From: Sphingomonadales bacterium
GTDB lineage: Bacteria > Pseudomonadota > Alphaproteobacteria > Sphingomonadales > Sphingomonadaceae
Reading direction: 5' to 3'
Length of the DNA stretch: 64,000 nucleotides
NCBI GenBank assembly: GCA_027491235.1
Contig: JAIXWO010000022.1
Location: 62,001 to 126,000, forward strand
The position numbers were made by a program, and so were the translations under genes. This document shows positions 44,609-55,515 of the stretch, piece after piece. Position 1 is the first letter of the stretch. Each line of letters starts with the position of its first letter. The notes under the pieces were generated by a model. It ran no database searches. It was given only the letters and a program-made list of their open reading frames with translations, and was not told the DNA's origin.

Positions 44609-45055
44609 CTATTGCGGCCGCCGCGCGACCAGCCCGATTGAGATCAGCCGCATCACCGGTTCGTCATGCTGGTTGAACACCGTGACCGTCGCTTTGGTGC
44701 TGCCCATTTCCGGGCGGGAGCGGGACGGGGTGACTTCGATGATCTCCGATTCCACTCGCAGCGTGTCACCGGGATAAACGGGTTTCAGCCAGCGCAATTC
44801 GTCCAGGCCCGGGGAGCCGAGCCCGGCTTGCTTATTCTTCTTTAGATTCTCGACGAGCATCGCCATCGTCATCGCGCAGGTGTGCCAGCCCGAGGCGGAG
44901 ATGCGCCCGAAATGCGTCCTTGCGGCAGCTTCATCGTCGAGATGGAAGGGCTGCGGATCATATTTGCCCGCAAACTCCAGCACCTCTTCGCGCGTGACCT
45001 CATAGCGGCCAAAGCTCGCTTTGGTGCCGACCTTCATGTCTTCGAGATATTGCAC
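44609..45055 (-). CDS. MaoC-like enoyl-CoA hydratase family protein
   Basis: A 148-residue hotdog-fold protein. FAGKYDPQPFHLDDEAA near residues 28-44 is the hydratase-2 motif (Asp and His catalytic residues), followed by GRISASGWHTCAMTM. The C-terminus has PVYPGDTLRVESEI. It probably hydrates an enoyl-CoA or acts on a related thioester; the substrate is unknown. It is downstream of ychF with a repeat between. Confidence 0.85.
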   Translation of the reverse strand: MQYLEDMKVGTKASFGRYEVTREEVLEFAGKYDPQPFHLDDEAAARTHFGRISASGWHTCAMTMAMLVENLKKNKQAGLGSPGLDELRWLKPVYPGDTLRVESEIIEVTPSRSRPEMGSTKATVTVFNQHDEPVMRLISIGLVARRPQ

Positions 45056-45157
45056 GCATCGTCTCCCTTTTGATCCGTCTTACGTTAACGGAAAGCGGGA
45101 GGGAAAGAGGTTTTCTTCAGGCAAAACCGATTTGCCGTTGCGGGCTATCAGTTACAG

Positions 45158-45253
45158 ATCCGTTTGCCCTGAGCTTGTCGAAGGGTCGTTCTTCCTTTGG
45201 CAGGACGGCCGCACAGGAAGGACGGGGCTTCGACAAGCTCAGCCCGAATGGAT
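45158..45253. repeat. Sphingomonad-type palindromic repeat, copy B
   Basis: Arms ATCCGTTTGCCCTGAGCTTG (then TCGAAGG) from 45158 and CTTCGACAAGCTCAGCCCGA (then ATGGAT) to 45253 form an imperfect inverted repeat, with an inner TTCTTCCTTTGG / AGGAAGGAC-type region. It matches copy A at 16317-16406 in arm sequence and layout. It lies 15 bases past the ychF stop. Confidence 0.78.
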
Positions 45254-45267
45254 TCTGCAAAACTTGG

Positions 45268-46368
45268 TCAGACGTTGAACCGGAACAGCATGATGTCGCC
45301 ATCCTTGACGAGATAATCCTTGCCTTCAGAACGCCATTTGCCTGCTTCCTTGGCACCGGCCTCCCCATTGTGGTCGACATAGTCCTGATAGGCCATGGTC
45401 TCGGCGCGGATGAAGCCTTTTTCAAAGTCGGTGTGGATGGCGCCTGCGGCATTTGGCGCTGTGGCGCCTTTGTGCACCGTCCATGCGCGTGCTTCCTTCG
45501 GGCCGACCGTGAAGAAGGTGATGAGGTGGAGCAATTCATAGCCCGCACGGATCACGCGGGCGAGACCGGTTTCGGTCAGGCCGAGATCGGCGAGGAATTC
45601 CGCGCGATCCTCAACGGGCATCGTCACAATGTCGGCTTCGATGGCGGCGGAGACAACCACAGCTTCGGCACCTTCGGCCTTGGCTTTTTCAAACACCTTG
45701 GCGGATAGGTCATTTCCTGTGGCGGCTGATCCTTCATCGACGTTGCAGACATAAAGGACAGGCTTGGACGTCAGAAGCTGCGCCTGCTGGAACGCCTTCT
45801 CTTCTTCCGCATCATTGCGAACCGTCAAGCGCGCCGGCTTGCCTTCGCGCAGCAGATCGAGCGCCTTGCCGAGCACGGCGGCCGCCGTCTTTGATTCCTT
45901 ATCGCCCTGTGCGGCCTTCTTCTGCAGGTTGGGCACCCGCTTTTCGAGGCTTTCAAGGTCGGCGAGCATCAGTTCCGTCTCAACCGTATCGGCGTCTGAG
46001 ATCGGGTCGATCTTGTTGTCGACATGCTGAATGTCATCATCGACGAAGCACCGCAGCACATGGACGACAGCATCGACTTCGCGGATGTTGGCGAGGAACT
46101 GGTTGCCGAGGCCTTCACCCTTGCTCGCGCCTCGCACAAGGCCTGCGATGTCGACAAAGCTCAACTGGGTTTCAATGATTTTCTGGCTGCCGCCAATCTT
46201 GGCGATGGACTGCAGGCGCGGGTCCGGCACGGCGACGTTGCCGACGTTCGGTTCAATCGTGCAGAATGGATAATTCGCTGCTTGCGCCGCCTGCGTCTCC
46301 GTCAGCGCGTTGAACAGGGTGGACTTCCCAACATTGGGCAGGCCGACGATACCGCATTTGAAACCCAT
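45268..46368 (-). CDS. ychF: YchF, ribosome-associated ATPase (Obg-like)
   Basis: A 366-residue P-loop protein. GLPNVGKS lies at 9-16, and [12 protein letters not shown] is the switch region. [20 protein letters not shown] forms G3. NVDE replaces the usual NKxD motif, in line with the ATP preference of this family. The C-terminal TGS-like domain ([20 protein letters not shown]) binds the ribosome. It is six bases downstream of pth in a likely rplY-pth-ychF operon. Confidence 0.97.
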   Translation of the reverse strand: MGFKCGIVGLPNVGKSTLFNALTETQAAQAANYPFCTIEPNVGNVAVPDPRLQSIAKIGGSQKIIETQLSFVDIAGLVRGASKGEGLGNQFLANIREVDAVVHVLRCFVDDDIQHVDNKIDPISDADTVETELMLADLESLEKRVPNLQKKAAQGDKESKTAAAVLGKALDLLREGKPARLTVRNDAEEEKAFQQAQLLTSKPVLYVCNVDEGSAATGNDLSAKVFEKAKAEGAEAVVVSAAIEADIVTMPVEDRAEFLADLGLTETGLARVIRAGYELLHLITFFTVGPKEARAWTVHKGATAPNAAGAIHTDFEKGFIRAETMAYQDYVDHNGEAGAKEAGKWRSEGKDYLVKDGDIMLFRFNV

Positions 46369-46373
46369 TTCAG

Positions 46374-46946
46374 TCAGTCCTTCTGCATTCTCATCGCCAC
46401 ATCATTCATGAAGCGCACATCGTCCCCATCGGCCAGCCATTTGGCCTCGGCGGCAACGACGCCCAACATATGGGCAAGATCATCTGTTTCCGCCTTGGCA
46501 AAGTTGCCGAGGACGTAGCCGGTTACCCGGTCCTTATGGCCCGGATGGCCAATGCCAAGACGCACCCGGCGAAATTCTTCGCCGATATGGGCGATGGTGG
46601 AACGGATGCCGTTGTGACCAGCGGCCCCGCCGCCGCGCTTCACCTTTACGCGGAACGGATCAATGTCGAGCTCGTCGTAAAAGACGGTCACGTCCTTGGG
46701 CTCGAGCTTGAAGAAGCGCATCGCTTCGCCAATGCTGCGGCCGCTCTCGTTCATGAAGGTCGCGGGTTTGACGAGCAGGACCTTGTCGCTGCCAATCCGG
46801 CCTTCCGACGCCAGCCCCTGAAAGCGCGTTTTCCAAGGCCCAAAAGAGAAGGTCTCGGCAATCACATCGGCGGCCATGAACCCCACATTGTGGCGGTGCA
46901 TGGCATATTGTGCGCCGGGATTACCGAGACCTGCCCAGATTTGCAT
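46374..46946 (-). CDS. pth: Peptidyl-tRNA hydrolase
   Basis: A 190-residue enzyme. MQIWAGLGNPGAQYAMHRHN followed by VGFM carries the catalytic His19 and Asn10. LVKPATFMNESGRSI and VFYDELDIDPFRVKVKRGGG with AAGHNGIRSTI are also family hallmarks. It recycles peptidyl-tRNA. It is 47 bases downstream of rplY. Confidence 0.97.
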   Translation of the reverse strand: MQIWAGLGNPGAQYAMHRHNVGFMAADVIAETFSFGPWKTRFQGLASEGRIGSDKVLLVKPATFMNESGRSIGEAMRFFKLEPKDVTVFYDELDIDPFRVKVKRGGGAAGHNGIRSTIAHIGEEFRRVRLGIGHPGHKDRVTGYVLGNFAKAETDDLAHMLGVVAAEAKWLADGDDVRFMNDVAMRMQKD

Positions 46947-46993
46947 CGTTAACTCCCGGGCGCCTTCCTGATTAGAAGGGCGCCAGAGGAAGC

Positions 46994-47605
46994 TTACTCG
47001 CCTTCAGCCTTGGTGGTGTCACCTTCGGCCGACTTGAGGCCCGACGGCGCGACCAGCGTGGCAATCGTAAAGTCACGATCGGTGATCGCGCTCTTCGAGC
47101 CAGCGGGGAGTGCAACATGGCTGATGTGGATCGAATCGCCGATTTCGAGACCCTTGAGGGAAATCTTGATGTCGTCGGGGATCAGGGCTGCATCGCAGAC
47201 CAGTTCCAGATCATGACGGACGATGTTGAGCACAGCACCGCGCTTCATGCCGGGCGACGTTTCGTGGTCCGTGAAGTGAACAGGGACGTTCACGTGCACT
47301 TCGGAATGTTCACCGATGCGCAGGAAGTCCGCGTGCAGCGGGCGTTCAGTGACGGGGTGGAAAGACACATCCTTGCAAAGCGTGCGGACCTGCTTGCCAC
47401 CAACGTCGATCATGATGACCGCGTTCATGAAGTGGCCGGTATGCAGTGCCTTCAACAGCAGCTTTTCTTCGACGTGAATCGTCTGGGGTGCTTCGTTATT
47501 GCCGTATACGACGGCGGGGACGCGGCCCTGATTGCGCAGTGCACGAGAGGCTCCCTTGCCTTCCCGTTCGCGCGTTTCGGCCGACAGCGTCAGCTGATCG
47601 CTCAT
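46994..47605 (-). CDS. rplY: 50S ribosomal protein L25/general stress protein Ctc
   Basis: A 203-residue long-form L25 (N-terminal L25 domain plus Ctc C-terminal domain). [20 protein letters not shown] near the start is the 5S rRNA-binding signature, and [20 protein letters not shown] lies in the C-terminal beta domain. The start at 47605 follows ACCGGAGATTACAT and is far better than the 289-residue reading upstream. It begins a run of rplY-pth-ychF. Confidence 0.94.
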   Translation of the reverse strand: MSDQLTLSAETREREGKGASRALRNQGRVPAVVYGNNEAPQTIHVEEKLLLKALHTGHFMNAVIMIDVGGKQVRTLCKDVSFHPVTERPLHADFLRIGEHSEVHVNVPVHFTDHETSPGMKRGAVLNIVRHDLELVCDAALIPDDIKISLKGLEIGDSIHISHVALPAGSKSAITDRDFTIATLVAPSGLKSAEGDTTKAEGE

Positions 47606-47724
47606 ATGTAATCTCCGGTTAAATTTGCTTTTTCCGTCACGCCTCCAGGGATGACCATAACGGAAGAGCGCGCGCCTATGCGAAAACGCGCAGGAATGCA
47701 AGCAATGGTGCGCGGCGCCGCTGC

Positions 47725-48627
47725 TCAGTTGATGCGTACGGCCTCCAAGTGATCGGCCTTTAACATGGCCTGCACGCTTTCTTCGCCCGCCAGATGCCCG
47801 GCACCCACTGCGACGAAGACGGTGCCCGGCTGCTCCATCCGCTTGGCAATCCAATTGGCCCAACGCTGGTTGCGGTCTGTTAAAAGGACCTTCTTGATCT
47901 CCGGCATGCTGTTCATTCCGTCATTCAACACGGCGGCCAGCTTGTCGGGCTTCCCCTTGGCCCAGCTGCCGACCATGATCGAGGCAACCTTTTTGGCCTG
48001 CGGCATTTCTGAAACGGCCGAATTCAGGAACTTGATCTGCAGGTCTTCCGGCAATGTATCGAAGAACCCGATCTGCTCCCCCATGCTTTCCAAAGCGCCG
48101 ATCTTTTTGGAGGTTGCTTTGGCTTCAGCCGTCAGCCGACTTTCCGCGCCTGATTCGGGGCCGTAACCCAGCTTTTCCATTGGGGCCATGGCAATAAGGG
48201 TAGAGGCAAACCAGGGTTCAAAAAGCTCCACCTCTTCAGGGTCGATGTCCAGCGATTTGAGCGCGGCCCGAAACTTTGCAGCGTCCTTCGGTGTCAGTTT
48301 TTTTGATAAGGGCGGCCCATCCGGGTCAATGGCGCGCGATATGACAATCTTTTGTGCCTCTGCCTCGTTTGGCGGGAGCATTTCGAGCACCAGTTCATCC
48401 GACGCATCGAAGGCCGTTTTGATCTTACCTTCAAACCAGTGCGTACCCGGCTTCAACAAATGGATCGTCCCAAACAGATAGATGGTCGTGTCTGCATCCG
48501 AGACTTTCCACAACGCCGGTTTGGCAATGAGGACCGGAGCGGGTTTCGCTGCGGGTTCGACTGCAGGCTCTGCTGCGGAGACGAGGAGGAGGGCCATCAG
48601 GCCGAGGGAGAACGAACGCATGCCCAA
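47725..48627 (-). CDS. TraB/GumN-family exported protein, copy 1
   Basis: A 300-residue protein with a signal peptide. The first motif is [19 protein letters not shown] (GTxH metal-type motif) and the last is [20 protein letters not shown], both conserved in the TraB/GumN fold, which includes metal-dependent peptidases. It is 32 bases downstream of a second member of the family (48660-49565), with related architecture, so these are a tandem duplicate. An ATG six bases inside is an alternative start. Confidence 0.85.
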   Translation of the reverse strand: MGMRSFSLGLMALLLVSAAEPAVEPAAKPAPVLIAKPALWKVSDADTTIYLFGTIHLLKPGTHWFEGKIKTAFDASDELVLEMLPPNEAEAQKIVISRAIDPDGPPLSKKLTPKDAAKFRAALKSLDIDPEEVELFEPWFASTLIAMAPMEKLGYGPESGAESRLTAEAKATSKKIGALESMGEQIGFFDTLPEDLQIKFLNSAVSEMPQAKKVASIMVGSWAKGKPDKLAAVLNDGMNSMPEIKKVLLTDRNQRWANWIAKRMEQPGTVFVAVGAGHLAGEESVQAMLKADHLEAVRIN

Positions 48628-48659
48628 TGATGTAAGGCGTTAAACGTTAAAAGTAAGCG

Positions 48660-49565
48660 TCAATCGACGCGGGAAACCGCAATTCCGCTGCCCGAAAGCA
48701 GGTGCTGAAGCGAATCGGGTCCGGCCAGATGCCCCGCGCCAACAGCGAACAAGACTGTACCCGGTTTCGCCATCCGGTTGGTCAGCCAGTGGGTCCAGGC
48801 AATATTCCGTTGGCGGACCAATACGTTGTAGAGTTCTGCGCCCAGCTTCTCTTCGGTGAAGTCCGAATCCAGCTGGCTCACATCGCCGGAAGCCCAAGCC
48901 CGGTCGCTGTCATTCGGGGTGTTCGGCTCTGTGGTGTCCATATCCTCTAGCGTGTCTTCCAGCATTTTACGCTGCGCCGCTTCCGACAGGCCATGCATCT
49001 GCCGCAGAACGGCGCTGCCATCTTCTACCGCAAGAATCGGCCGACCTGCTCGCGCGAATGCCTTTTGCAGCACCGCCTCCACGCCATTGTCGTGCGACAG
49101 GCCATCCTTGCTCATATCTTCAACAGCGAGGACGAGGCTGGCCATCCATGTCGGCATGGCGTCGTAAAACTGTTCGGGAAAGTCAGTGCGGGCGATGGCG
49201 CGTTTGAGCAGCGCCTGCTTCTCCGGCGCCACCCGCGCCACAATCGGCCGGTCGGGCACGACGGGGTTGATCGTGTCGTCGACAGCACCCTCGGCCTTCT
49301 TGTCGGCCTCGGGCGAATCGACAGTCTCCAGCACCAGCTCATCCGCCTGCGCGACGATCTGTTTCAAGGCGGGGGACTGCCAGCGAAAGCCCTTGGGCAG
49401 GGCATGGGTGGTACCGAACAAATAGATCGTCGTGTCGGCGTCGGAAATCTTCCAGATGGCGGGATGCGGCTGCGAAGAGCGCGTGGCCGGGGCCGCTTCG
49501 CTTGCCGGGGCAAGGAGCAAGGCAGGCAGCGCCAACATGGCGCTCAGGGCCATCCGTTTCCGCAT
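48660..49565 (-). CDS. TraB/GumN-family exported protein, copy 2
   Basis: A 301-residue protein with a signal peptide ([20 protein letters not shown]). The opening motif is [19 protein letters not shown] and the closing motif [20 protein letters not shown]. The middle differs clearly from copy 1, so the duplication is old or one copy has diverged. The last 30 bases upstream of the start face glyQ divergently. The substrate is unknown. Confidence 0.85.
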   Translation of the reverse strand: MRKRMALSAMLALPALLLAPASEAAPATRSSQPHPAIWKISDADTTIYLFGTTHALPKGFRWQSPALKQIVAQADELVLETVDSPEADKKAEGAVDDTINPVVPDRPIVARVAPEKQALLKRAIARTDFPEQFYDAMPTWMASLVLAVEDMSKDGLSHDNGVEAVLQKAFARAGRPILAVEDGSAVLRQMHGLSEAAQRKMLEDTLEDMDTTEPNTPNDSDRAWASGDVSQLDSDFTEEKLGAELYNVLVRQRNIAWTHWLTNRMAKPGTVLFAVGAGHLAGPDSLQHLLSGSGIAVSRVD

Positions 49566-49692
49566 CTCTCTCCAGTCCGGATCAATGTCCGGATTGTTAT
49601 CGTCGGAAGCTGCGCCTGCTTCTGATCTTCGTCAAGCGGATTCCGGCGCGCTTTGCTTGACCGTCGCGGCCCCATCCGCCAAAGGCGCGGCC

Positions 49693-50595
49693 ATGGCGGC
49701 GGACAATCAAAGTTTGAGCTTTCAGGACCTGATCCTGACCCTCCACGATTATTGGGGAAAGCAGGGATGTGTCATCCTGCAACCCTATGACATGCGCGTG
49801 GGCGCGGGGACCTTTCATCCCGCGACGACGCTGCGTGCGCTTGGCCCGGAAAGCTGGAATGCCGCCTATGTGCAGCCCTCCCGCCGACCGACCGACGGGC
49901 GTTATGGGGAGAACCCCAACCGGCTGCAGCATTATTACCAGTATCAGGTGATCATGAAGCCGAGCCCCGCGAACCTACAGGAGCTCTATCTCGGCTCGCT
50001 CGACGCTATCGGTATCGATCCGCTGAAGCATGACGTCCGTTTTGTTGAGGATGACTGGGAAAGTCCGACGCTGGGCGCCTGGGGCCTTGGCTGGGAAGTC
50101 TGGTGTGACGGGATGGAAGTCACCCAATTCACCTATTTCCAGCAGGTTGGCGGCTATGACTGCAAGCCGGTCGCAGGCGAACTGACCTACGGGCTGGAGC
50201 GTCTGGCCATGTATATTCAGGGCGTTGACCGCGTGTACGACCTGCGCTTCAACGACGCGGGCGTGACGTATGGCGACGTGTTTTTGGAAAACGAAAAGCA
50301 GTTCTCCAAGTATAATTTCGAGGTCGCGGACACCGCCGCATTGTTCGACGGGTTCGCCAAGGCCGAGGCGGAATGCCAGCGCTGCATTGCAGCCGGCGTG
50401 CCGCTTGCCGCCTATGATCAGGCGATTGAGGCGAGTCACTTGTTCAACTTGCTTCAGGCGCGCGGCGTCATCTCTGTGCAGGAGCGCGCCAGCTATATGG
50501 GCCGCGTCCGCGATCTGGCGAAGGGCAGCTGTCAGGCTTGGATTGAAAAGCAGACGCCCGAATGGACGGCTAAGTTCCCGGGGTGGACGGCATGA
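49693..50595 (+). CDS. glyQ: Glycyl-tRNA synthetase alpha chain
   Basis: A 300-residue catalytic subunit of the bacterial alpha2-beta2 enzyme. [20 protein letters not shown] and [20 protein letters not shown] are signature sequences, and [20 protein letters not shown] is also conserved. The start at 49693 ([12 protein letters not shown]) is chosen; a longer in-frame reading upstream overlaps the divergent TraB gene. It is coupled to glyS by ATGA. Confidence 0.97.
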   Translation: MAADNQSLSFQDLILTLHDYWGKQGCVILQPYDMRVGAGTFHPATTLRALGPESWNAAYVQPSRRPTDGRYGENPNRLQHYYQYQVIMKPSPANLQELYLGSLDAIGIDPLKHDVRFVEDDWESPTLGAWGLGWEVWCDGMEVTQFTYFQQVGGYDCKPVAGELTYGLERLAMYIQGVDRVYDLRFNDAGVTYGDVFLENEKQFSKYNFEVADTAALFDGFAKAEAECQRCIAAGVPLAAYDQAIEASHLFNLLQARGVISVQERASYMGRVRDLAKGSCQAWIEKQTPEWTAKFPGWTA

Positions 50596-52730
50596 CCGAC
50601 TTCCTGCTCGAACTCCTCTCCGAAGAAATCCCGGCGCGTATGCAGGACAAGGCGCGGGATGATCTTGCCCGCCTGTTCACCGCTGAACTGGACAAGGCTG
50701 GCCTCAAGGCCGCAGACCTCATCACCTACGCCACGCCGCGCCGTTTGGCGTTGATTGCCAAAGACTTGCCGCTCGAAACGCAGGCCGTCTCCGAAGAAAC
50801 CAAGGGCCCCAAAGTCGGCGCGCCGCCACAGGCGATGGAGGGCTTCCTCCGCAAGACCGGCCTGACGCAGGACCAGTTGGTCGAGCGAGATGGCGTCTAT
50901 TTCGCGGTTGTGGAAAAGCCGGGCCGCAAGACGGCCGACGTCTTGGCCGACGCCATCCCCGCGATCATCCGCGCCTTCCCCTGGCCCAAATCACAGCGCT
51001 GGGGCGCCGCCTCCCGCTCAACCGAGAGCCTGCGCTGGGTGCGTCCGTTGCAGGGCATCATCGCGCTCTTGGGCGATGATGTTGTCCCCTGCGAGATCGA
51101 CGGCATCACCAGCGGTGTCACGACCATGGGCCACCGCTTCCATCACTCTGGTCCCGTCACCATCAGCAATGCGGGCGATTACGCCGCAAAGCTGAAGGCC
51201 GCCCATGTCATCGTTGATCAGGAAGAGCGCCGCGCGATCATCCGCGCCGGTGCCGAAAAGGCGGCGGCGGATGCGGGCCTTGTGCTCGTGCCCGACGAAG
51301 GTCTGGTCAATGAGAATAGCGGCCTGACCGAATGGCCGGTGCCGATGCTCGGCCGCTTTGATCCCGATTATCTGACCGTGCCCGAAGAGGTGATCCAGCT
51401 CACCGCGCGCGTGAACCAGAAGTACTTCATCTGCCGCGACAAGGCCGGCAAGCTTGCCAACGCGTTCATTTGCACCGCAAACATCGTCGCGACCGATGGC
51501 GGTGCTGTGATCGTTGCGGGCAATGAGAAGGTGCTGGCCGCGCGGTTGAGCGATGCGCGCTTCTTCTACGACACTGATTTGAAGACCAGCCTTGAGGTGC
51601 ATGCCGAAAAGCTGAATGACATCGTCTTCCACGAAAAGCTGGGGACTGTGGCCGACAAGGTTGAGCGCGTCGCCAAGCTGGCGCGCTGGCTGGTGGAAGA
51701 GGGAATTGTTAAGCCCCTCCCTTCCAAGGGAGGGGTTGGGGTGGGTGAGTCCATAGGCTCGCCGACCCTCGCACCCACCCCCATCCCCTCCCTTGGAAGG
51801 GAGGGGGGCAGTTTAGCCGACCTCGCCGAGCGCGCCGCGCGGTTGGCCAAGGCTGATCTCGTCACCGGCATGGTCGGCGAGTTCCCCGAACTTCAGGGTC
51901 TTATGGGCGGATATTATGCCGCCGCCCAAGGTGAACCCGCCGAAGTCGCCGCCGCCGTGCGCGATCACTACAAGCCGGTCGGGCAGGGCGATGACGTGCC
52001 GACGGCACCGGTGACCGTTGCTGTGAGCTTGGCTGACAAGCTGGATACTCTGGTCGGGTTCTTCCAGATTGATGAAAAGCCAACGGGGTCAAAAGATCCG
52101 TTCGCTCTTAGACGCGCGGCTATCGGCATACTGAGCCTGATCTTAGACAACGAATTGCGTGTTTCGATGCGAGATTTAATCACAGCGGCGGCACATAAAG
52201 GCGGCGCAGATGCTGGTCTCGATATTGCGAATTTCCTGATCGACCGCCTTAAAGTTCAGCAACGTGACGCTGGCGTCCGGCACGATATGATTGACGCAGT
52301 TGTGGCCGTTGCGAAGGGCGGCGACAATGTCCTGATGGTCAAGCGGGTGAAGGCCTTGCAGGCGTTCGTCACTACGGCGGAAGGTGCGAACCTCTTGGCT
52401 GGGTTTAAACGCGCCGCGAACATCCTGAAAAAGGAAGGCGTCGAGAACCTTACCGCGAAGTCACTTTCCTATGCGGCGGCGCCGGAGGAAACGGCCCTCA
52501 TCAACGCGCTTGATTCGGCGGAGCCGCAGGCCGCTGCCGCGATTGAGCGTGAGGATTTCGAAGGGGCCATGGCGGCGCTCGCCTTGCTGCGCGCGCCCAT
52601 TGATGCGTTTTTTGACAAGGTGATCGTGAATGATCCGGACGAAGAGAAGCGATTGGCCCGACTGGCCATGCTCGCGCGCGTCCGCGATGCCGTTCATCAG
52701 GTGGCCGACTTCTCCCGTATTGAGGGATGA
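50592..52730 (+). CDS. glyS: Glycyl-tRNA synthetase beta chain, with in-frame palindromic insertion
   Basis: A 712-residue subunit. [20 protein letters not shown] begins it, and [18 protein letters not shown] and [15 protein letters not shown] are conserved features; the C-terminal anticodon-binding/DALR-like domain follows. Residues about 374-408 (from [12 protein letters not shown] to GREGGSL) are encoded by a palindromic repeat at 51711-51815 that keeps the frame and lies between VEEGIV and [19 protein letters not shown]. Apart from this, the protein looks intact. The start at 50592 overlaps glyQ. Confidence 0.93.
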   Translation: MTDFLLELLSEEIPARMQDKARDDLARLFTAELDKAGLKAADLITYATPRRLALIAKDLPLETQAVSEETKGPKVGAPPQAMEGFLRKTGLTQDQLVERDGVYFAVVEKPGRKTADVLADAIPAIIRAFPWPKSQRWGAASRSTESLRWVRPLQGIIALLGDDVVPCEIDGITSGVTTMGHRFHHSGPVTISNAGDYAAKLKAAHVIVDQEERRAIIRAGAEKAAADAGLVLVPDEGLVNENSGLTEWPVPMLGRFDPDYLTVPEEVIQLTARVNQKYFICRDKAGKLANAFICTANIVATDGGAVIVAGNEKVLAARLSDARFFYDTDLKTSLEVHAEKLNDIVFHEKLGTVADKVERVAKLARWLVEEGIVKPLPSKGGVGVGESIGSPTLAPTPIPSLGREGGSLADLAERAARLAKADLVTGMVGEFPELQGLMGGYYAAAQGEPAEVAAAVRDHYKPVGQGDDVPTAPVTVAVSLADKLDTLVGFFQIDEKPTGSKDPFALRRAAIGILSLILDNELRVSMRDLITAAAHKGGADAGLDIANFLIDRLKVQQRDAGVRHDMIDAVVAVAKGGDNVLMVKRVKALQAFVTTAEGANLLAGFKRAANILKKEGVENLTAKSLSYAAAPEETALINALDSAEPQAAAAIEREDFEGAMAALALLRAPIDAFFDKVIVNDPDEEKRLARLAMLARVRDAVHQVADFSRIEG
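51711..51815. repeat. Nested palindromic element inside glyS
   Basis: Left arm from 51714 holds the palindrome CCCCTCCCTT-CC-AAGGGAGGGG (51714-51735) followed by TTGGGGTGGGT. Right arm holds ACCCACCCCCAT, then CCCCTCCCTT-GG-AAGGGAGGGG (51785-51806). The arms are near-perfect inverted repeats of each other, spaced by about 25 bases. It encodes 35 residues in frame with no stop. Similar intergenic elements are common in this group, so it looks like a mobile palindrome tolerated in coding sequence. Confidence 0.85.
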
Positions 52731-52743
52731 CGAGATTATCCCG

Positions 52744-52770
52744 CTCCCCCTGAGGGAGAGGGCAGGGTTC
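52744..52770. repeat. Short G/C-rich palindrome between glyS and ppdK
   Basis: CTCCC-CCTGA-GGGAG (52744-52758) with flanking GAGGGCAGGGTTCGGGAG is a fragment of a G/C-rich repeat family also common in this group. It lies in the 51-base gap before ppdK and overlaps the likely ribosome-binding region. Confidence 0.5.
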
Positions 52771-52781
52771 GGGAGTAGCAG

Positions 52782-55439
52782 ATGACGCAATATGTGTACC
52801 GTTTCGGCGGTGGTGTTTCGGACGGTGATGACGCCACGCGGGGCAATAAGAACCTGCTCGGCGGCAAGGGCGCGAACTTGGACGGTATGGCCTCCATCGG
52901 CCTGCCGGTGCCCCCCGGCTTCACCATCACGACCGAAATGTGCACGCGTTATTATGCCGAAGGGCAAAGCTTCCCCGAAAGCGTCCGCGCTGAAGTGGCG
53001 CAGGGCGTTGCGCATATCGAGGCGGTGACCGGCAAGAAGTTTGGTGACGCAGGCGATCCGATGCTCGTTTCCGTCCGCTCCGGCGCGCGCGTCTCGATGC
53101 CCGGCATGATGGACACTGTCCTCAACCTTGGCCTCAATGATGAGACTGTGGTCGGCCTCGCCGCCTCGTCGGGCGATGCCCGCTTTGCCTGGGACAGCTA
53201 TCGCCGCTTCATCCAGATGTATTCGGATGTCGTGCTTGAACTCGATCATGGATCGTTCGAGGAAGCGTTGGAAATCGCGAAGGAAGATCGCGGTTATTTC
53301 CTCGATACCGAAATGCTCGCCGAAGACTGGCAGGCGCTGGTCGCGGAATACAAAACGCTCGTTGAGCAGCAATGGGGCAAGCCTTTCCCGCAGGATGTGC
53401 ATGACCAGCTTTGGGGCGCAGTCGGCGCTGTTTTCGGGTCTTGGGAGGCAGATCGCGCCAAGGTCTATCGCCGCCTGAACAGCATTCCGGGCGACTGGGG
53501 CACTGCCGTCAACGTGCAGGCAATGGTGTTCGGCAATATGGGCGATACGTCCGCGACGGGCGTGGCCTTTACCCGCGACCCTGCGACCGGCGAAAACGCG
53601 TATTATGGCGAGTTCTTGATCAACGCGCAGGGCGAAGATGTCGTCGCGGGTATTCGCACGCCGCAATATTTGACCAAGGCCGCGCGTGAACGCGCCAATG
53701 CCAAGCCGCTGTCGATGGAAGAGGCGATGCCGGAGGTGTACGGCCAGTTGGCCGATGTCTTCCGCATCCTCGAGACACATTACCGCGACATGCAGGACAT
53801 TGAGTTTACCGTGGAACGCGGCAAGCTGTGGATGCTCCAGACGCGCTCGGGCAAGCGCACGGCCAAAGCCGCACTCAAGATCGCGGTCGACATGGCCAAT
53901 GAAGGCCTCATTACTCAAAATGAGGCCATTTTGCGCGTCGAACCCTCGGCGCTCGACCAGTTGCTGCACCCAACGCTTGACCCTTCCGCCAAGCGCGATG
54001 TGCTGACCAAGGGTCTGCCTGCGTCTCCGGGGGCTGCGTCAGGCAAGATTGTGTTCGATGCCGATACCGCCGAACGGGCCGCCGCCGATGGGCAGGGCGT
54101 CATCCTCGTCCGCACAGAAACCTCGCCTGAGGACATTCACGGCATGCACGCTGCCAAGGGCATCCTGACCGCACGTGGCGGCATGACGAGCCATGCGGCG
54201 GTCGTGGCGCGCGGCATGGGCCGTCCCTGCGTGTCGGGGGCCGGTGGCATCTCGATTGACAGCAAGGCCAAGCAACTGCGCGTCGGCGACCGGACTTTGG
54301 GCGAAGGCGATATCCTGACGTTGGATGGTTCAACCGGTGAAGTCATGGCCGGGGCGGTTGAGACGGTGCAACCGGAGTTGGTCGGTGATTTCGGCGTGCT
54401 CATGGAATGGGCCGATAAGATCCGCCGGATGAAGGTGCGTGCCAATGCGGAAACCCCGCTTGATGCGCAGACCGCACGAGACTTTGGCGCGGAAGGCATC
54501 GGTCTGTGCCGGACCGAACATATGTTCTTTGATGCCGGTCGTATCACTGCCGTTCGCCAGATGATCTTGGCCGACAGTGAAAAGGGCAGGCGTGCCGCGC
54601 TCGACAAGCTGCTGCCGGAACAGCGCGCCGACTTTGTTGCCATTTTCAAGGTGATGGCGGGGCTGCCTGTCACCATCCGTTTGCTTGATCCGCCGCTGCA
54701 TGAATTTTTGCCGCATCAGGAAAGCGAATTTGCCGAAGTGGCCGAAGCCGCCGGCGTTGACGTCGAGGTGCTCAAGCGCCGTGCGGCGGACCTGTTTGAA
54801 TTCAACCCCATGCTCGGCCATCGTGGCTGCCGTCTGGGCGTGACCTATCCCGAAATTTACGAGATGCAGGCGCGCGCCATTTTTGAAGCCGCCTGCGAAC
54901 TGGAGACGGCACCTGTCCCGGAAATCATGATCCCGCTGGTCGCGACCAAGCGCGAACTGGAATTGATGAAGGATGTGGTCGATGCCGCAGCAGAGGCGGT
55001 CTTTGCTGAAAAGGGCAAGCGCATCGAGTACCTCGTCGGCACCATGATCGAACTGCCGCGCGCCGCACTGAAGGCAGGGGAGATCGCTGAGGTTGGCGAG
55101 TTCTTCAGCTTTGGCACCAATGATCTGACGCAAACGACGCTTGGCGTCTCCCGCGATGACGCGGCCCGCTTCCTGACGACCTATGTCGATAAGGGCATTT
55201 ACCCGCAGGACCCGTTCGTTTCGATTGATGAAGAGGGCGTGGGCGAACTGATCGCGCTGGCCGCAGAACGTGGGCGCAAGACACGGCCCGACATCAAGAT
55301 GGGCATCTGCGGGGAACATGGCGGTGATCCGCGCTCCATTGCCTTCTGCGAAAAGACCGGCCTCGATTACGTTTCGGCCTCACCCTATCGCGTGCCGATT
55401 GCGCGGCTGGCGGCCGCACAGGCAGCGCTCCGGAGATAG
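52782..55439 (+). CDS. ppdK: Pyruvate, phosphate dikinase
   Basis: An 885-residue enzyme, standard PPDK length. It interconverts pyruvate/ATP/Pi and PEP/AMP/PPi. The N-terminal nucleotide-binding domain has GGKGANLDGMASIGLPVPPG, the central phosphohistidine motif is GGMTSHAAVVARGMGRPCVS, and the C-terminal PEP/pyruvate barrel contains ICGEHGGDPRS and SFGTNDLTQTTLG. It is downstream of glyS by 51 bases. Confidence 0.97.
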   Translation: MTQYVYRFGGGVSDGDDATRGNKNLLGGKGANLDGMASIGLPVPPGFTITTEMCTRYYAEGQSFPESVRAEVAQGVAHIEAVTGKKFGDAGDPMLVSVRSGARVSMPGMMDTVLNLGLNDETVVGLAASSGDARFAWDSYRRFIQMYSDVVLELDHGSFEEALEIAKEDRGYFLDTEMLAEDWQALVAEYKTLVEQQWGKPFPQDVHDQLWGAVGAVFGSWEADRAKVYRRLNSIPGDWGTAVNVQAMVFGNMGDTSATGVAFTRDPATGENAYYGEFLINAQGEDVVAGIRTPQYLTKAARERANAKPLSMEEAMPEVYGQLADVFRILETHYRDMQDIEFTVERGKLWMLQTRSGKRTAKAALKIAVDMANEGLITQNEAILRVEPSALDQLLHPTLDPSAKRDVLTKGLPASPGAASGKIVFDADTAERAAADGQGVILVRTETSPEDIHGMHAAKGILTARGGMTSHAAVVARGMGRPCVSGAGGISIDSKAKQLRVGDRTLGEGDILTLDGSTGEVMAGAVETVQPELVGDFGVLMEWADKIRRMKVRANAETPLDAQTARDFGAEGIGLCRTEHMFFDAGRITAVRQMILADSEKGRRAALDKLLPEQRADFVAIFKVMAGLPVTIRLLDPPLHEFLPHQESEFAEVAEAAGVDVEVLKRRAADLFEFNPMLGHRGCRLGVTYPEIYEMQARAIFEAACELETAPVPEIMIPLVATKRELELMKDVVDAAAEAVFAEKGKRIEYLVGTMIELPRAALKAGEIAEVGEFFSFGTNDLTQTTLGVSRDDAARFLTTYVDKGIYPQDPFVSIDEEGVGELIALAAERGRKTRPDIKMGICGEHGGDPRSIAFCEKTGLDYVSASPYRVPIARLAAAQAALRR

Positions 55440-55515
55440 GACGCGTTCATTTTTTCTTGGCCCCTGCCGGTGCGCGCGTTAGCGTCGTGTCAAACATAGG
55501 AGAGGGCAGGGAAAT

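Noticed and set aside
52461-53969. 502-codon minus-strand frame opposite glyS and ppdK
   Set aside because: Spans two well-supported genes on the other strand and has no conserved motif.
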